From NCBI RefSeq assembly GCF_032854445.1, contig NC_088301.1, positions 26,766,402-26,830,401 of the forward strand: a DNA stretch of 64,000 nucleotides. Reading direction: 5' to 3'. The position numbers and the translations under genes are program-made. This DNA is from Liolophura sinensis. Taxonomy: Eukaryota > Mollusca > Polyplacophora > Chitonida > Chitonidae. The notes under the pieces were generated by a model. It worked only from the letters and a program-made list of their open reading frames with translations. It was not told the origin of the DNA and searched no databases. Below, piece after piece: positions 24,701-39,700 of the stretch (position 1 is the stretch's first letter; every line of letters begins with the position of its first letter).

Positions 24701-27700
24701 GTAGATATATATATAAGCACACAAGACGACTCCTCGTCATCATTACTGGGAAATTGTTGAATGCAACATTAAAAAAAAAAAGCTAAGCATACATATTTTG
24801 TTGCTTGGAAGAAATGAAATTGGGGGGCCTCCATGGCTCAGTTGGTTAGCGCGTTAGCGCAGCGTAATGACCCAAGAGTCTCTCACCAATGTGGTTGCTG
24901 TGAGTTGAAGTCCAGCTCATGCTGGTTTCCTCTCCAGTTGTATGTGGGAAGGTCTGACAGCAACCAGTGGATGGTCGTGGGTTTCCCCCAGGCTCTGCCT
25001 GGTATCCACCCACCATAATGCTGGCCGCCGTGGTATAAGTGAAATATTCTTGAGTGCGGCGTAAAACACCAATCAAGTAAATAAATAGATCAAATGAAAT
25101 TGGCATGGCTTCAGCTGATCTTGGGAAATTCGTGAAAGTACATCTGTATATCTACGTATGTAGAAAGGTTTTGAAGGTCTTGTTAGTAAAGCCCTGGAGA
25201 CATTTTGTGATATAGTCCTTTCAGTGTTCGATATTATATTGTACTATAATTGCAAAGAAAGGAACTGATAAACTACATGTAATTTTCCAACCAAAATGCC
25301 ATCCATTAATCCTCATGAAGGTTGCAAGTTATGCAGAACATCTGATACAAGGTTATTGAAAAACATTTTCTTTCATAAGTGGAAACCCTGCCACTGCATT
25401 TAACTGTCGGCTTTGTTTTAATTTATAAGCAGTCACTTCATTAGCAATTATTCTCTTGTTTAAAAAGTAAAAAGTTCAAGGCAAAAGTGTATATATGCAA
25501 TGATGAATGTGAAACGGCGAATCACAATGGATTTATGATATTGGAGTTGCAGGATTGTAAACTTAATTGCTGTATCTTTCAACAAATGTTGACTTATAAA
25601 AACATGTCAGACAATAAAGATTTTTTACCGTCAATTCTACAGGATGCTGGAGTTATGGCAACCAACTGGGATATGTATGATACATATGCAGCAGAAGAAG
25701 ATGCCAAAAAAGGTAGGGAGATAGTAACATAGGGAGATAGCTGTGTTCTAGCTAAGGCAGCATCAATCAATGTTGTTACTGAATGAGATTTACTAAAGGG
25801 AGATCACTGACAATGACTGTGTGATTTCAGCTAATATGTGTTACTTCCCCTTAGATTAAAAATTGAAAACTGTTCACCTGGTCTTATTGGTTACATGTGA
25901 AATTTTCTTGTGCTTGTTTGAGGGTTCTAATGAAGGAGGAATCCTTTACATCATAAACACTGCTTAACTAACAAGAGGAAATTAACTATTAATTAATTAT
26001 TAGATCAATATTAAGTAGAAGTGAAAACATGTTTCTGAGTAACATTTAATGTGCAAAGAAGTTTCAGAAATGTTTGGGCAGAAATGTTAGAATAAAATTT
26101 ACGTGTCAGATAAAGCAATTTGCCATGCGGCAACCTCTGCTATCAAAACAAAACTAATGAAGGAAAAGATAAAGCTGTCATTGAATGATAGACCCAAAAC
26201 AGATTAATGCAACATAAATGAATATGTTGGCTGTAATTTTTCAAATTCATTCTTCTTTGGGGAGAGCTGAAATAATTGCTTTTTTCCTGAGTGTTATGTA
26301 GAGCATCCACTTCGGATGCGGTGGATCCAGGATTAGTCCTGGTTCGGGTGACACCTAACACCTTAAAAAAGAGGAAGTTGTAACTTCCTCGCTTGTCATT
26401 CAGCATGAAGGGGGTAGTGCAATGACTGGTCGACCCGTATCAGCATAACGGCTCAGACAGGGCGACTTACTTGCCTTCGGTGAGTCATCTCAGTGAAGCA
26501 GCACTAGATAAAAGAGTGGTGGAAATCCGTCCTGCAACAAGGAGACACATTATATGCACTCTAAGGACTCCTTTGTCGTCATATGACTGAAAAATTGTTA
26601 AGTACGACGTTAAACCTCAGGCAATCACTCACTCATTCACTCTTGAATGTATGGCGTAAACTCTAGGCAGTCTACATGTACCTGCAGGTCTATATGTAGC
26701 TACAAAGGAAAGAATCTCTATAGGCCTACATGTATGCACGTAAATGTCTTCCGATTTTCTCACCCCTTTTCATTTGAACTTCTTCATCAACTTCACACTT
26801 TCCTGATCCAGGTGTATTTCTAGGACCCACTATAAGGTAAATGACCTTTAGTTTCACCCATAGACTGGGAAAGTGTATCCCATGATTCATTGCGTTGATT
26901 GTGGCTCTTACTGACTAGGCACCATGGGAGCGCATAGGGCATTTTCAGGAGATTATATGGACAGCCATGGAAAAGTCGTGGAATTTGATTTATCTGTGGG
27001 TGTTCTAAGCCTGACATCAGTCATGAGGAGTTTTAGTATGGTGTGGAGTTGGCAGTTGGATGTACTTCTTGGTATTTGCCACTGTGCCTGCTGAGCCATT
27101 TTACTTAGACTTATAAAATTTCTTCACTTTTTTTGTCTCTACCACCATGTCAAATCTAGTAAAAACAAGTCACAGTATTTTAACATTATGGTTAAGCTCC
27201 TTTTTGTGAAGTATTGGTTTTTCATGTCAACACTATTTGAAGAGGTTGAAATAAAATGACCCTGTGTATTTTAACACCAAGCATTGCCTATTTGCCACTC
27301 TGCCATTGTTGACATTACATAACTGGGGGCCATCTTATGATACTTACAAAAATTTGTGGTTTTGACTTTGAATTACCTTTGATTTCAAGTTATTGAATGT
27401 TTTGGATGCATGTATTTGCCAGGCAGTACAGATGAAGAGGAAGAGGACCATGAAGGGACTATTAGTCGACCAATCAGTGAGACTAAAACAGGCAGTGGTG
27501 AGGAAACAACACGTGACCGGGCGCGCTTAGCCTCGGCAAGGTCCAAGTCTAGCGGCAGGGCTACTTTAGGTATGCAGGCCTGTGAGATGTTCTCAGATAT
27601 TAATGTTTCAAATTGAAAATGCTTTAACTATGGCGTAAACTGAGCCAAAAATTAATAAACAATAATTTAGGACTCATTTTACACTAATGTTAAAAGTTTA

Positions 27701-30700
27701 AATTTTGATTTAAACGCTTATTCTTTGGACTCATTAGGTTTAAATTTTTTATGCTGAAAAGGATTGTGTTCTAATAGAGAAATGTATCCCAATTTGAGCC
27801 TCATGGAGTCATAGGTGATCACAGGTGAAATAAAATGTATAGTAACCATGGTGACAGGTGCTAAATAGAACAGGCAGATACATACTTGTGAGAACTCATA
27901 CATACATTCATTTAGCCTTGAGCTGTATTCAGTTGGTCGATCAGCATTTAAAGAGTAGCACAAGGAAACGATCACATCAAAAATGTTTCCTAACGTTTAG
28001 TTTCTTACAAGTGACACATTTTGTTTCATTCATGCACCTTATAGGATCATGAGGTTTGAGCCTTTTTTGTTAAGTTTGATTAATTTCTTATTAGAGAAAC
28101 CTAAGCGTTGGTATCAAAAGTATTATTTTATTGGCTTAATGTACTTCTGAAATTGTATTTTTACAGGCCAGGCTTCAGGTGAAATACTGTATTTACTGTT
28201 GAGAACTCAGTTATTCAATCAAAGAATATCGAAAGTAATAAAGTCATCTTTTCACTTATCCTTTTTCTTGCAGTTTAAGTTTAAATCCCCCAGTTAATTT
28301 TGTTTATGTATTTGTTTTTGTTTTCTTCAGAGAGCCGTGGTACTATGGTATCCTCCACTGCAGGAACAGAGAGTTTGTTCACCAGTAAAGACACAGGAGT
28401 CACCGCTGTGTACCCAGATGCTGCAGGCAGCACCGAAGAAAGCATTCTCCAGGTACAGTATATCCCCTAAAGTTAAGCCCCTCCAAGTGACACATTTTGC
28501 AAACTGCTTTGGTGGATTGTTGGTTGGAGTGTCCGCCTCGAAGTCGAGAGATCCAGGATCAGTATCAGGTCTGTCCATGCCAAAGACTTTAAAAATGACA
28601 CTTGTTGCTGCCCTGCTTGGTGCTCCCACTGAAAAGCTAGAGCAAGGTATTTATTTATCTATTTGATTGGTGTTTTACGCCGTACTCAAGAATATTTCAC
28701 TTATACAATGGCAGCCAGCATTATGGTGGGAGGAAACTGGGCAGAGCCCGGGGGAAACCCACGACCATCAGCAGGTTGCTGACAGGCCTTCCCACATACG
28801 ACCGAAGAGGAAGATATTATGAGCTGGACTAGAACTCACAGCGACCACATTGGTGAGAGACTCCTGGATCATTACGCTGTGCTAGCGTGCTAACCAACTG
28901 AGCCTCGGAGGCCCCTAGAGCAAGGTAACGGTAACGTTGGCCTGATGTGAGTTAAATGTGATCTGGTGTGGTGTCCTGTCTGGTGTCCTGATACTTAGGG
29001 CAAGTTCATACCACTTAGACAGTATGGACTGGCTCTGCCACAAGAAGACACATTATATATACAAACACCCTAACTGAGGTTGTTGGATGACTGATAGATT
29101 GTTAAGTACAATGTAAAAACCCAAGCAATCATTCATTCATTCATTCATACATGCATATTTGGATGACTCTGATTGATTCGTCCACCTTACAGGGCCACGA
29201 AATTTGAGCATTTTCTTTCTCAGAAAACTTTAGTATTGGCCTAGTATTAGTTTAAGTCCTATGGGCCAAACTTTAGGTGAAATACATTAAAACATACAAG
29301 TATAATGACATATGTTGACATGGCAATCTCAAGCTTTGACGGAGAATAAGCAGGATTCCGTGCCTTCTCTGTTTGGGGCCTTGGAGGCAATAAACAGTTT
29401 ATTAAAATGCTTGCATTGCTAATTTGATGCTTACATGAAGTTTGTAGGATATCACTTGCCTTGCACCAGTATGTCATATACAGCTTTGACCTAAAATTTT
29501 GACCATGACATTGTGACTCGTTTTCTTTGATTGTGATGTTGGAAAGGTATTTTGAGGTTGGTTTGGAATGTATCAGGTAAAACCTGCTGGAAAAATATTA
29601 GTTTCAGCACCAAGAGTAATATTTTATGAGCTTTATTCACCTCTAAAAATGCATTCTTTCAGGTGACTTAACTAAAGCAAGTGCATTGAATAATGACATG
29701 ACAGATACCAACCACAGGAACTCAAGGGCAAATATGTATGTCGTCACTTGTGCAAGTTTTTGAAATACATAAAAACTACATCTGTGTAATGACTTGGTTG
29801 CATGCTATAAGATTTCTTCTGGTTTACAGTCTGACCGTTTGAAGAAGGACTTGTTCTTCATGGAGAGGGTTGTGAATCTAAACTCATACCAGTCCAAGCA
29901 AGCCTCCTTTAGAGGATTCTCTACAGTTGAAGGTACATTTACTCTAAATAGATTTCATGTTTACAAATAAAAAACAAAGTCCTATTTCATTTAAGTGAAC
30001 ATAAACAATGAGATAAAGTCAGTGCCATTCAAAGCACCGTGTAAAACACTGTTTCCAAAAATATGCTGGCTTATGTTATTGCAAGTTTTGGTGCAACATA
30101 AAAAACGTTTAAGGTTGGATGAAATTTTGTGGCCTTTTCTGACCACATTTTTATGATGTGATGTCCCATCACTTTCTTCATAAGGATTTCCCTTACTTGC
30201 CAATTGAACATTTTGCAAATACTTTTGTTTTTGACAAGGTACCTTTAGATCATTCTAAGAAGTGGAATCCATGGATTTTTGGTGCTTAAAATGAGCGTGA
30301 AAAGTCTATGAAAAATGTGGTCTCAAAGACCCACCTTAGAAAACAATATATTATCATTGAATTTCTTAGTAAGGTAAAATGTGAAAAAAATCAATTTTAA
30401 GTAATTCTAGACACATTTCATTGTTTTTTTTTTTCATTTGAGAAACCTTAATTTTTACTCTATGTATGCTTTAACATGCTTTAATGTCCATCTTCCTATC
30501 TGGAGGAGCGGTAGATCCAGGGTCAGTCCAGGATCGAGTCACATCTAAGACTTTAAAAGAGGAAGTTGTAACTTCCTCGCTTGGCGTTCAGCATGAAGGG
30601 GATAGTGCAACGACTGGTTGACCCGTATCAGTATAATGGCTCGGGCGGAGCGGCTTACTTGCCTTCAGTAAGGCATCTCAGTGAAGCAGCACTGGATAAA

Positions 30701-33700
30701 AGAGCAGTGGAAATCCGTCCTGCAATCAGTCATTTGACTGGAAAAATGTTAAGTACGACATTAAACCCCAAGCACTCACTCTCGAAAATTGAACTTGTGG
30801 ATTCCCCCATTCTCATTGCAAGGGGTGGCCTGGTGACATAAAGTGGCTGATGACACCCTTGTGGACCAGTTTTACCTGTGTTGAAGGCTTCTTGTCTTCC
30901 ACAAATATGTCGTGCTTATTGGTAAATTACACGTGGGAAAATCCCCTTGTAAGTTAATGCGAAGTTCCAAAGTTCCAAATTTAACTTGGTCATTCCTGTT
31001 TGCTTCACCCATCAGACAGATGGGTGTAAAGAAAAACATGCTTCAATGTAACATTTTTATTACTGTTCAAGATATTGACAAGGAGAAGTCTGAAGCTGTG
31101 GGAGGACAGATCAGTGTGGCGGACATGGGCCCTAACCTGGACAGGTTGTGGAGTTATAACTGTCCCCTGACCAAAGGCAGGAATGTCAGCTGTCTCTCAT
31201 GGAATAGCCATAACCAGGTCAGTGTTAAATACGGGGTGGGTGTGGCATTCACAGGCCACCCCCTTGCGAATGCAATGAAAGCACCTTTGATGTCACTGTA
31301 GTAAATACAGTTAGTCTTTCTTCCCACCAAATGATGGGAATCGCTTTGGTGGCCTGATGGTCAGAGCGTCCGCCTCAAGGTCAGGAGACCTGGAATCAAA
31401 CTCGAGGTCAGGTCATACCAAAGACTTTAAAAATGATACTTGTTGGTGCGTAGCTTGGCAATCAGCACTGAGAAGCTAAAACAAGGAAACAGGATTGGTT
31501 GGCCCAGTGTCATTATAATGTGAGTGGGGTGTCATGTCTGGTGTCTTCGGCATGATACTTCAATGGCGGCAGCAGCACTTTGACGGAATGGACTCACCCT
31601 GCCACAAGAAGACACACTGTATGTACACATAATGATGAAGCCTTGCCATATGAATGAAACATTGTTAAGCATGATGTTAAACCTCAAACATTCATTCATT
31701 CATTTACCAAATGATGGTCAGTACCAAGCTATTCAAACCAAGTGCAGTTGTCTGTGGAGTGACAGTTGTAACGGTTGTTGTATTTATAATACCTGGTGTA
31801 TGCATAAGTTATAACAATTGTTGTATTTATAATATTTGGTGTATGCGTAAGTTGTAACGGTTGTTGTATTTATAATACCTGGTGTATGCATAAGTCATAA
31901 CAATTGTTGTATTTATAATATTTGGTGTATGTAATAATAAGTTGTAACAGTTGTTGTATTTATAATATGTGGTGTATGCATAAGTCGTAACAATTGTTGT
32001 ATTTATAATATTTGGTGTATGCGTAAGTTGTAACAGTTGTTGTATATATAATATTTGGTGTATGCGTAAGTTGTAACAGTTGTTGTATTTATAATACGTG
32101 GTGTATGCATAAGTCATAACAATTGTTGTATTTATAATATTTGGTGTATGCGTAAGTTGTAACAGTTGTTGTATTTATAATACCTGCCTTTTCTCCTGCA
32201 GGATCTAATCGCTGTGGGCTATGGACAGTATGACTTCACCAGACAGAAACCTGGCCTGGTCTGCTGCTGGTCACTAAAAAACCCAGAGGTAAGTACATAG
32301 ACTTTATACAGGATCTCATTCTTAAACCATCCTTTTAATTTATAAATTTTTTTGTATTTTTTTTTTTTTCTCTTTGCAGTTGAAATGATTTTGTCATTTA
32401 GGTGATACATGCTTATAGATGTAGCTTATTGATAAGTAAGTTTATTAAGTGTTGATAAGCATATAAGATTTCTTATAAGAACTTCTGAAAACTGCAGCAT
32501 ACCAAACAAAAAATAAATCTGTAATACAATCAGATTGCAGCTGTACTAAACAACAGTAGCTCTAAATTTCATTGCTTTTTTCTTCCCCCCCTTTTTTGCA
32601 CAGTATCCAGAAAGGACGTACACATTTTCAGAGGGAGTTACAGCTTTAGATTTCTCAAAGGCTAACCCAAACTTATTGGTAGTAAGTATATGCTTTGACT
32701 GAAGTACTATTTAATTCTGCCAAAGAAATAAGGGAATGTACAATGTAGAAAGCTCAGTCATATATTGAGAATCAGTGGTGATTCTCAGTGATTCTCTGCT
32801 TGATATTACTTTGTTCCTTTTCTAGAACCACAATCATATTTATAACTAAGTTGCCCATCAAAGAAGGCTAAAATATTAAACAACTGACTCATAAAGGGAG
32901 GTAATTGTGTTCAAATTCCAAGAGGGCAGAAATTGCGTGTGGGGCTTATTGCCTACGAGCTGGATGTATGTATTGCTTTGTGAAAACCAAAAATCAGGAA
33001 ATGGTTAACTTGAGTTAGATATATTTTATGCAAGATTGAAAACCGGGCAATTATGATTGGCTTAAAGTTAAGCATAAACTCTCACACATACAATATGGAC
33101 TTCTTGTTTAAAAAAGAAAATAATCGTGATTTTTAAATACTGGTCAGGTGAAAAAGCAATTTTCATGATAATGCAGTAGGTAAGATCTTTTTTTTTTTTT
33201 TCCACTACTACATGTACATGGATAAATTGTTACGTTGTCTTTTTTCTTGAATAGTTGATGTTACGTTAAATATTTGTCTTCATTCCTTTGACAGGTTGGT
33301 TTATATAATGGGGGTGTGGCTATTTTTAATGTGAGGTCTACCACTGATGAGCCCATCATAGACAATTTGTAAGTAGTGTTTAGAAAGTACAGAAATATTT
33401 TTAAGTTATTTTGACTTCAGAACTTATCAGCCTTATGATTGGAAGCCAATCTTGTTCTGATCAATGTATTTGCAAATGTACATGTCTACATAAACATGTC
33501 CATTGGAGACTAAACCAAAGGTAACCAATACTTTATTTTTTTATTTACTTCATCGGAGTTTTACATACTGAAGACATTTCACTTCGTTGAAAGTGGCCAG
33601 CATTATTATGGGAAGAACTGGGCAGAACTGAAGTGAAAACCATGATCATTCGCAGGTCGTTGGCAGATGAATAAATATTTAAATAGTTACTTATTATAAT

Positions 33701-36700
33701 CAAGCTAAATGTAGATTCCGAAATAAAATGTAAGTACACACACATGTAACTGTCTTACTTCCTTTCCATTATTTGTGCATTCATATATCACTTGAATTGT
33801 TTCTATGGTTAAATAAAAAATGGAAAATAAACATTAAACTTTGCCTATTGGCAATTGCTCTGGATAGCAGAAACAGCACATGAAGCAATAGATGTCCATT
33901 CTTTTTTAAATTGCCCAGAAGTTGATTAGAAAAAATCTCAAATAAATACAAAACTCTGCTTATCTGCAGTTCGTCACCGGGAAAGCACACAGCCCCAATC
34001 TGGCAGCTACACTGGATAGAGAAGGAGCGGGGTTCCGGGGAGGAGAGAGCAGAGGTGCTGGTCAGTGTGTCCACAGATGGCAGGATCACACAGTGGTCCA
34101 TCAGGAAGGGATTTGAGAGTTATGGTATGCTTACATGAATACAAAAGTTGTCCATCAGTATTCATAATACATTGTATTTTCTTCTAGTAGTTCAAGACCC
34201 CACGCTAGAGAGTAGAGTTTGCTTCGTTTTAGTCCCCAAAATGTACCCCTGAGGACTTGGTATGTCCGTTAGTCAGTCACTCAGTCAGTCTCAAAACAGT
34301 TTTCAAGATTTTTCTTAATCATGCATTTGCAGTTCATTGGATTTCAGCGGTTTATGGTATTGAACTTGAGGCTTCACCATGACCATGAATTACAGATCAT
34401 ATTTCAGAGAGTTTCATACTTGATGAAATGATGTCCGTTTTGGTCCTGTTAAGACATTTTTCGTTTGGCTTCAACGTGACAAAATGCTTTGGCTTCAGCG
34501 TGACAAGTTACAGATCGTGTGTGACTATTGGAACTACTTTGTACTGTTGCGGGTTGTGACAACAGCGCCTCAGTATTCTGATGGCTCAGACCATTTAAGG
34601 ACATGTATTACAAAAGCAATAAATACTTCTTTTATTGAGCACAATCTTGATACAGTTGGTTTGCTGTTGCACAGATCTGATGAAGCTGAAGAGACTGCCG
34701 ACCAGAATGCAGGGCAGTAAGAACAAGGAGAAAAAGGGAGAGGCTTTTATTTCTAGACACGCTGGAGGCTTCTGTGTGGATTTTCAGAAACATGACACAA
34801 ATATCTACCTGGCCGGCACAGAGGAAGGTCATATACACAAGTGCTCATGTTCTTACAATGAACAGTACCTGGAGAGCTATAATGGACATGCTGTAAGTGG
34901 ATATCCAGTCAGATGGGGTTGGTGGGGGAGGAGGTGGGGGGGGGTTGATGAGGTGACATTGTACACCTGCAGCCCTTGTCTGTTTAAGTGGTAAAATTTA
35001 ATAAACCCAAGAAACTTACCTCTATTCTTTTACACTGCAGTTTTTGTGCAATATGGCTAGTTTCTATGAGCAACTGAAAAGAACAGAAAAATTCACACCT
35101 TATTAAAGCATTAAACAGCTTCAGCACAGCATGGTCTGAGCAACTGTGGGAATCTGTTTCCTACTGAATTAAAATAATCAGCCAGTTTTGTACATTTACA
35201 TATTGTGTTGCATTTTCAGATTTTTAAAACCATTTCAACTTGACAGCAGGACATTTCTTCGTGCTTTTAGTATTTTCTCCACCTTTCACTTTTTAATATT
35301 AATACAGTATGGACATTTAGCACAGAGGTGAGGTTGTTTTTGAAGTGTTTGCTCAGCTTTTGCCACCCATAAACCTTTGGTAAACTCATGTGAAACAGGT
35401 TTAAAGCGTGCAATTAAACAAATGTATAGATGACACATTTTTCAAGCAGTAACCTGATTGGTGTTGATTTCAGGGTCCTGTGTACAAAGTGCTGTGGTCA
35501 CCGTTTGTACCTGACCTGTTCCTTAGCTGTAGTGCAGACTGGAGTATCAGGATGTGGCACCAGGACCAGATCAGCCCCATCCTCAGCTTCTTCTCCTCAA
35601 CCGTAAGTCATGTATACCAGAATTGAAAACTAAGGAAGATTGGAGTATGGCTCCATAAGTCACATCCGCGTCTTAATATAGTAGAACAACATATCTCTAT
35701 GTTATAGCATTGTTACAGTGGTACCCAGCAGTCATGCACAATTTAACAAATTTCATGTATTTTCTTGACATCTAGTCTCAAGCATGCAGTGTAGTTTCAA
35801 GTGAAAGACAGATAAAAAAATTTCAAAAAATACAGATAAAAAACTAGAACTTTTGTGCCTAAAGTCTGCAGTGTTGTGAAGAAGCACAACTTGAGATAAA
35901 ACTTATATAGAATAGTATTTGTATTTGAAAATCACAGTACCTCACCGAAATCAGTGAATAGAGACCCTTTGTCTTGTGGACTCTTCGTTTCTTAAGGTCA
36001 AAAGTAAGCTCCGCATGTCTGTTAACACCACAAAATGAACATCTGTTTTCAGAAATCTGTATTTGACATATGCTGGTCTCCTCGGTCGTCTGTGGTGTTT
36101 GCCTGTGTGAATGAAGCGGCCGTGGAAGTGTGGGACCTTAGTGTCAGCACGTGAGTACACAGGCTCTTTAACCTTGTCTCAGTGGAGTGGTAATTTACTT
36201 ATATTATAGAATTATTTTTGTTACCTTTTTTTTTTTGGCTGATGGGAATTGTCGTAGTGTGCCGCATCTGTCGGTCCGGTCCAAACATGAACGTCACAAC
36301 CACTTAGTCGTGGGGAAAAACAGTATTCATTTTCAGTGACCTTTGGGGGCCTCCGTGGCTTAGTTGGTTAGCCCGCTAGCGCAGCATAATGACCCAGGAG
36401 CCTCTCACCAACGCGGTCGCTGTGAGTTCAAGTACAGCTCATGCTGGCTTCCTCTTCAGCCGTACATGGAAAGGTCTACTAGCAACCTGCGGATGGTCAT
36501 GGGTTTTCCCGGGACTCTGTCTGGTTTCCTCCCACCATAACCCTGGCCGTCGTCGTATAAGGGAAATGTTCATTTCCTCTTACTTTAAGAGCTCCAGCGT
36601 CTTGAATTGAAGACATAATTACACTAAACGCATTACACTTGTTACAGGGGGGCCTCCATGGCACAGTTGGTTAGCGCGCTAGCGCAGCGTAATGACCCAG

Positions 36701-39700
36701 GAGTTTCTCACCAATGCGGTCGCTGTGAGTTCAAGTCCATACCGTATGTGGGAAGGTCTTCCAGCAACCTGCTGATGGTCGTGGGTTTCCCCCGGGCTCT
36801 GCCTGGTTTCCTCCCACCATAATGCTGGTCGCTGTTGTATAAGTGAAATATTCTTGAGTATGGTGTAAAACACTAATGAAATAAATAAATAAATGATCTA
36901 CATTGGAAAGATCACTTGGGTTATTGAAGTTCAGTGAAGGGCTTGCAAATGCTTTTTCTCTCAAAGCTTTGAAAGAAACTCCAGTGTTGGCGCTGTTTCA
37001 TTTTTTTTTATTTTTTATTTTTTTTATTACATGTTACATAACATATTTTTATGTCATTTTACTTCGCTCTTAGTGATATTTGACTTGTAGAAATGTGATG
37101 ACAGGGCTGGAATTGAACGAAACCTTGAGACCATGTACTTGGAGATGACTGTCATTGTCTGGCATATAACTGCTATAGATAAAAGAAAAAAGTTTAAAAA
37201 AAAAAAAAAAAATTAATTTTGTTACGTACATATTGTTGAATAATGACTATATTAAAGATATGCTTAAAAGTCTTCCAATTTGGGTGTCCTCCCACCATGT
37301 GTGCCACTGTTGTATAAATGAAATTTTCTTGAGTATGGCATAAACTCCAATCAAATAAATAAATAAATAAATCTTCCAATTTGGGGGATTACCTTGGCAA
37401 CCACTGTCATTAATTTTTTTATTCTGGCATCTGGCCAGGTTTTTTATCTGCTAAGTGAAAATTTGGACTGAACAGCTTTTGGATCCAATTTGATAGAAGT
37501 CTATAAATAGATATATCTATGTGTGTAGCTGACTGAAAGTACAATTTTCAGATGCACTTAGGCTTGTTTATACCTAAAATGTTTTTCAGCTGCATTCAAG
37601 AAAGCTATTTTATGGTTATCAGAGATAGCCTTGGAGAGCACACACATTGTATACTGTCTGATACCAGGCAGGAGGCAGAGAGGAGTGGGGTGGTTTAGGG
37701 GAGGTGGTGGTATGGGGGAAGTTAGGGTGCTATATCCTAATTCCTGAATCTTCTTATGTATCAAAGAGCAATTCTCAATGTGAATTATACACTGCTTTTA
37801 GTCTGAGTTTGGCGACAAAATTACATTGTTTGGGTTAGCCAATTTCAGAACTTCAGAAGAAAATATGATTTTGTCAGTCTGCACAGAATAATGCCTTGAA
37901 AATATGATTTTCAAAACTGTGGATGATGCTGATACAAGCCGAGTGTTTGTTTCCTGAATAATGCCATGAAGCATCATAGTTTGTTTTTTTTTGTCTACCC
38001 AGTGCCTATTGATATTACCTGCACCATTTTCGGTGTTCTAGTCTATAGAGCATCCATTGGTCTGTTCGGTTTCTCTCCTATATCAGTCACTGAATATGTT
38101 ACTGGTAAGGTGCTGGCTATTATCTTTGTTAGAACTTATTTCTGTGGCGTTTCTTTTTTGTATATTTTGATTGTTGGACTTCTGGATAAGCAGAAATAAC
38201 TTTTTCATTTAATGAAGAAGACAAAAAGGGTTGACTGGTTATAAAGTGTCAGTGAAATGAAGTAGAGAGTCTTTCAATCAGGGAACACACCAGAACCGTG
38301 CTTAGTTTAACGCTCAAGAAGCCTGTCAAACTACCAGCTCTAGATTTAAACCACCTCCTGTCATACAATTTTTTGTATAAAAAGAAAGAAAATCAGTAAG
38401 ATTTACTGCCAAAAAGCTGAGATTCATGGGTAGCCATGTGTCTTAACCCTTGAAAACCTGCCTACATTTATTCCGATAGCAGTCATGTGTGTTTTATGAA
38501 GAAGCAGTAATGCAGAGTTTACTGCAGACTCTGATTTTAATGGCTATAGGCCATTATCACTGGCTCAGTTTAATGGTGACATTACTGGTAGTGAGCTTAA
38601 TCAGAGTTGAGACCTCAATGGCCCGGACACAATAGCCGCAGCGGTAAAATTCCGATTACTTGAGTTTCATCTGCAAAGACCCTAAATCCGTGCCAGTTAG
38701 GACATTCCAGCTGTGTGGTGATGAGAATCAGTACACTACTTGATGGCTCCATATTCTGTTCATTTTCGTTCCGGAGACCAAAAAAACAAAAAAGAAAAAA
38801 AAAAATGGATCGGAAAGTAAAACACAGCAGTGGCCTGGCTTGCTACTTTGCAGCTGCAATGGTAATGCAAAATGTAGAGTAATTAATGCCTTATTGTTGC
38901 GGTTTTTTTTTGTTTTTTTTTTTTTGCTCTTTTTATTGTCCCCTTTTAGAAAAGGATAGGTGTCCACCAGGCCATTTGATTTTACAAAGTATTCTCAACC
39001 ATGTTGCATGTTTTACGGGAATGGTTAGTGTGGAATCGTCTCCACTTTAATAATGTTAAAATCAAAAGATTGTGAATGAATGGTTGATGAGGGATAAAGA
39101 TGCCACCTCATCAGTATAGCAGTCATATAGTGTTGACAGAGGGCTGTACAGGTTATTTGCACAGTTTTAACTAAACCCGTGTTGTACTTGATTGTGTGTT
39201 ATTGCTCTATTGAAAATATTGAAAATTTGGGACAGATATTAATAGTGTTACAAGTGTGAAAGTAGTATATTATAATTCTTTACCAGCCTTTTGGAGAAGT
39301 AAAGTGAGTATGTTGTTCATTAGGTAGTCTAACCATGTGAGAAAAAGGAAACTCAATATTTCTGCGAGAATTACATATATATTGGCTAAAGTGAGCTGAC
39401 CAGGTGTCCCAAATTTTACAAGAAGTTGGGTAGTATTTTCTCTAGATCTTCAAACTCTTTAGTCAGTTTTTGTGAAGTTTTCAAAGAACTTAGCAATCAT
39501 GCATGTATGTGTACATGTATGGCCTCCTAAAATCAAATGTGTTTGTTATAACAGTTGGTGTTAAAGTTGCTGTTTTAGCTTGCCTTATGGTGTAAGGAGA
39601 GGTATTGTGAGAGGGAGACCAGTGGAGATGGCGGTATCCAGTTTGGTTAAAGTTTTTGGCCAATCATAAGGTTGCATTGATAGCCAATCGTTGGTAGCAA

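Noticed and set aside
30912-31301. Plus ORF of 129 codons read as a separate gene
   Set aside because: Only the part 31072-31217 is coding. It is DNAI4 exon h with clear splice sites; the rest is intron read-through.
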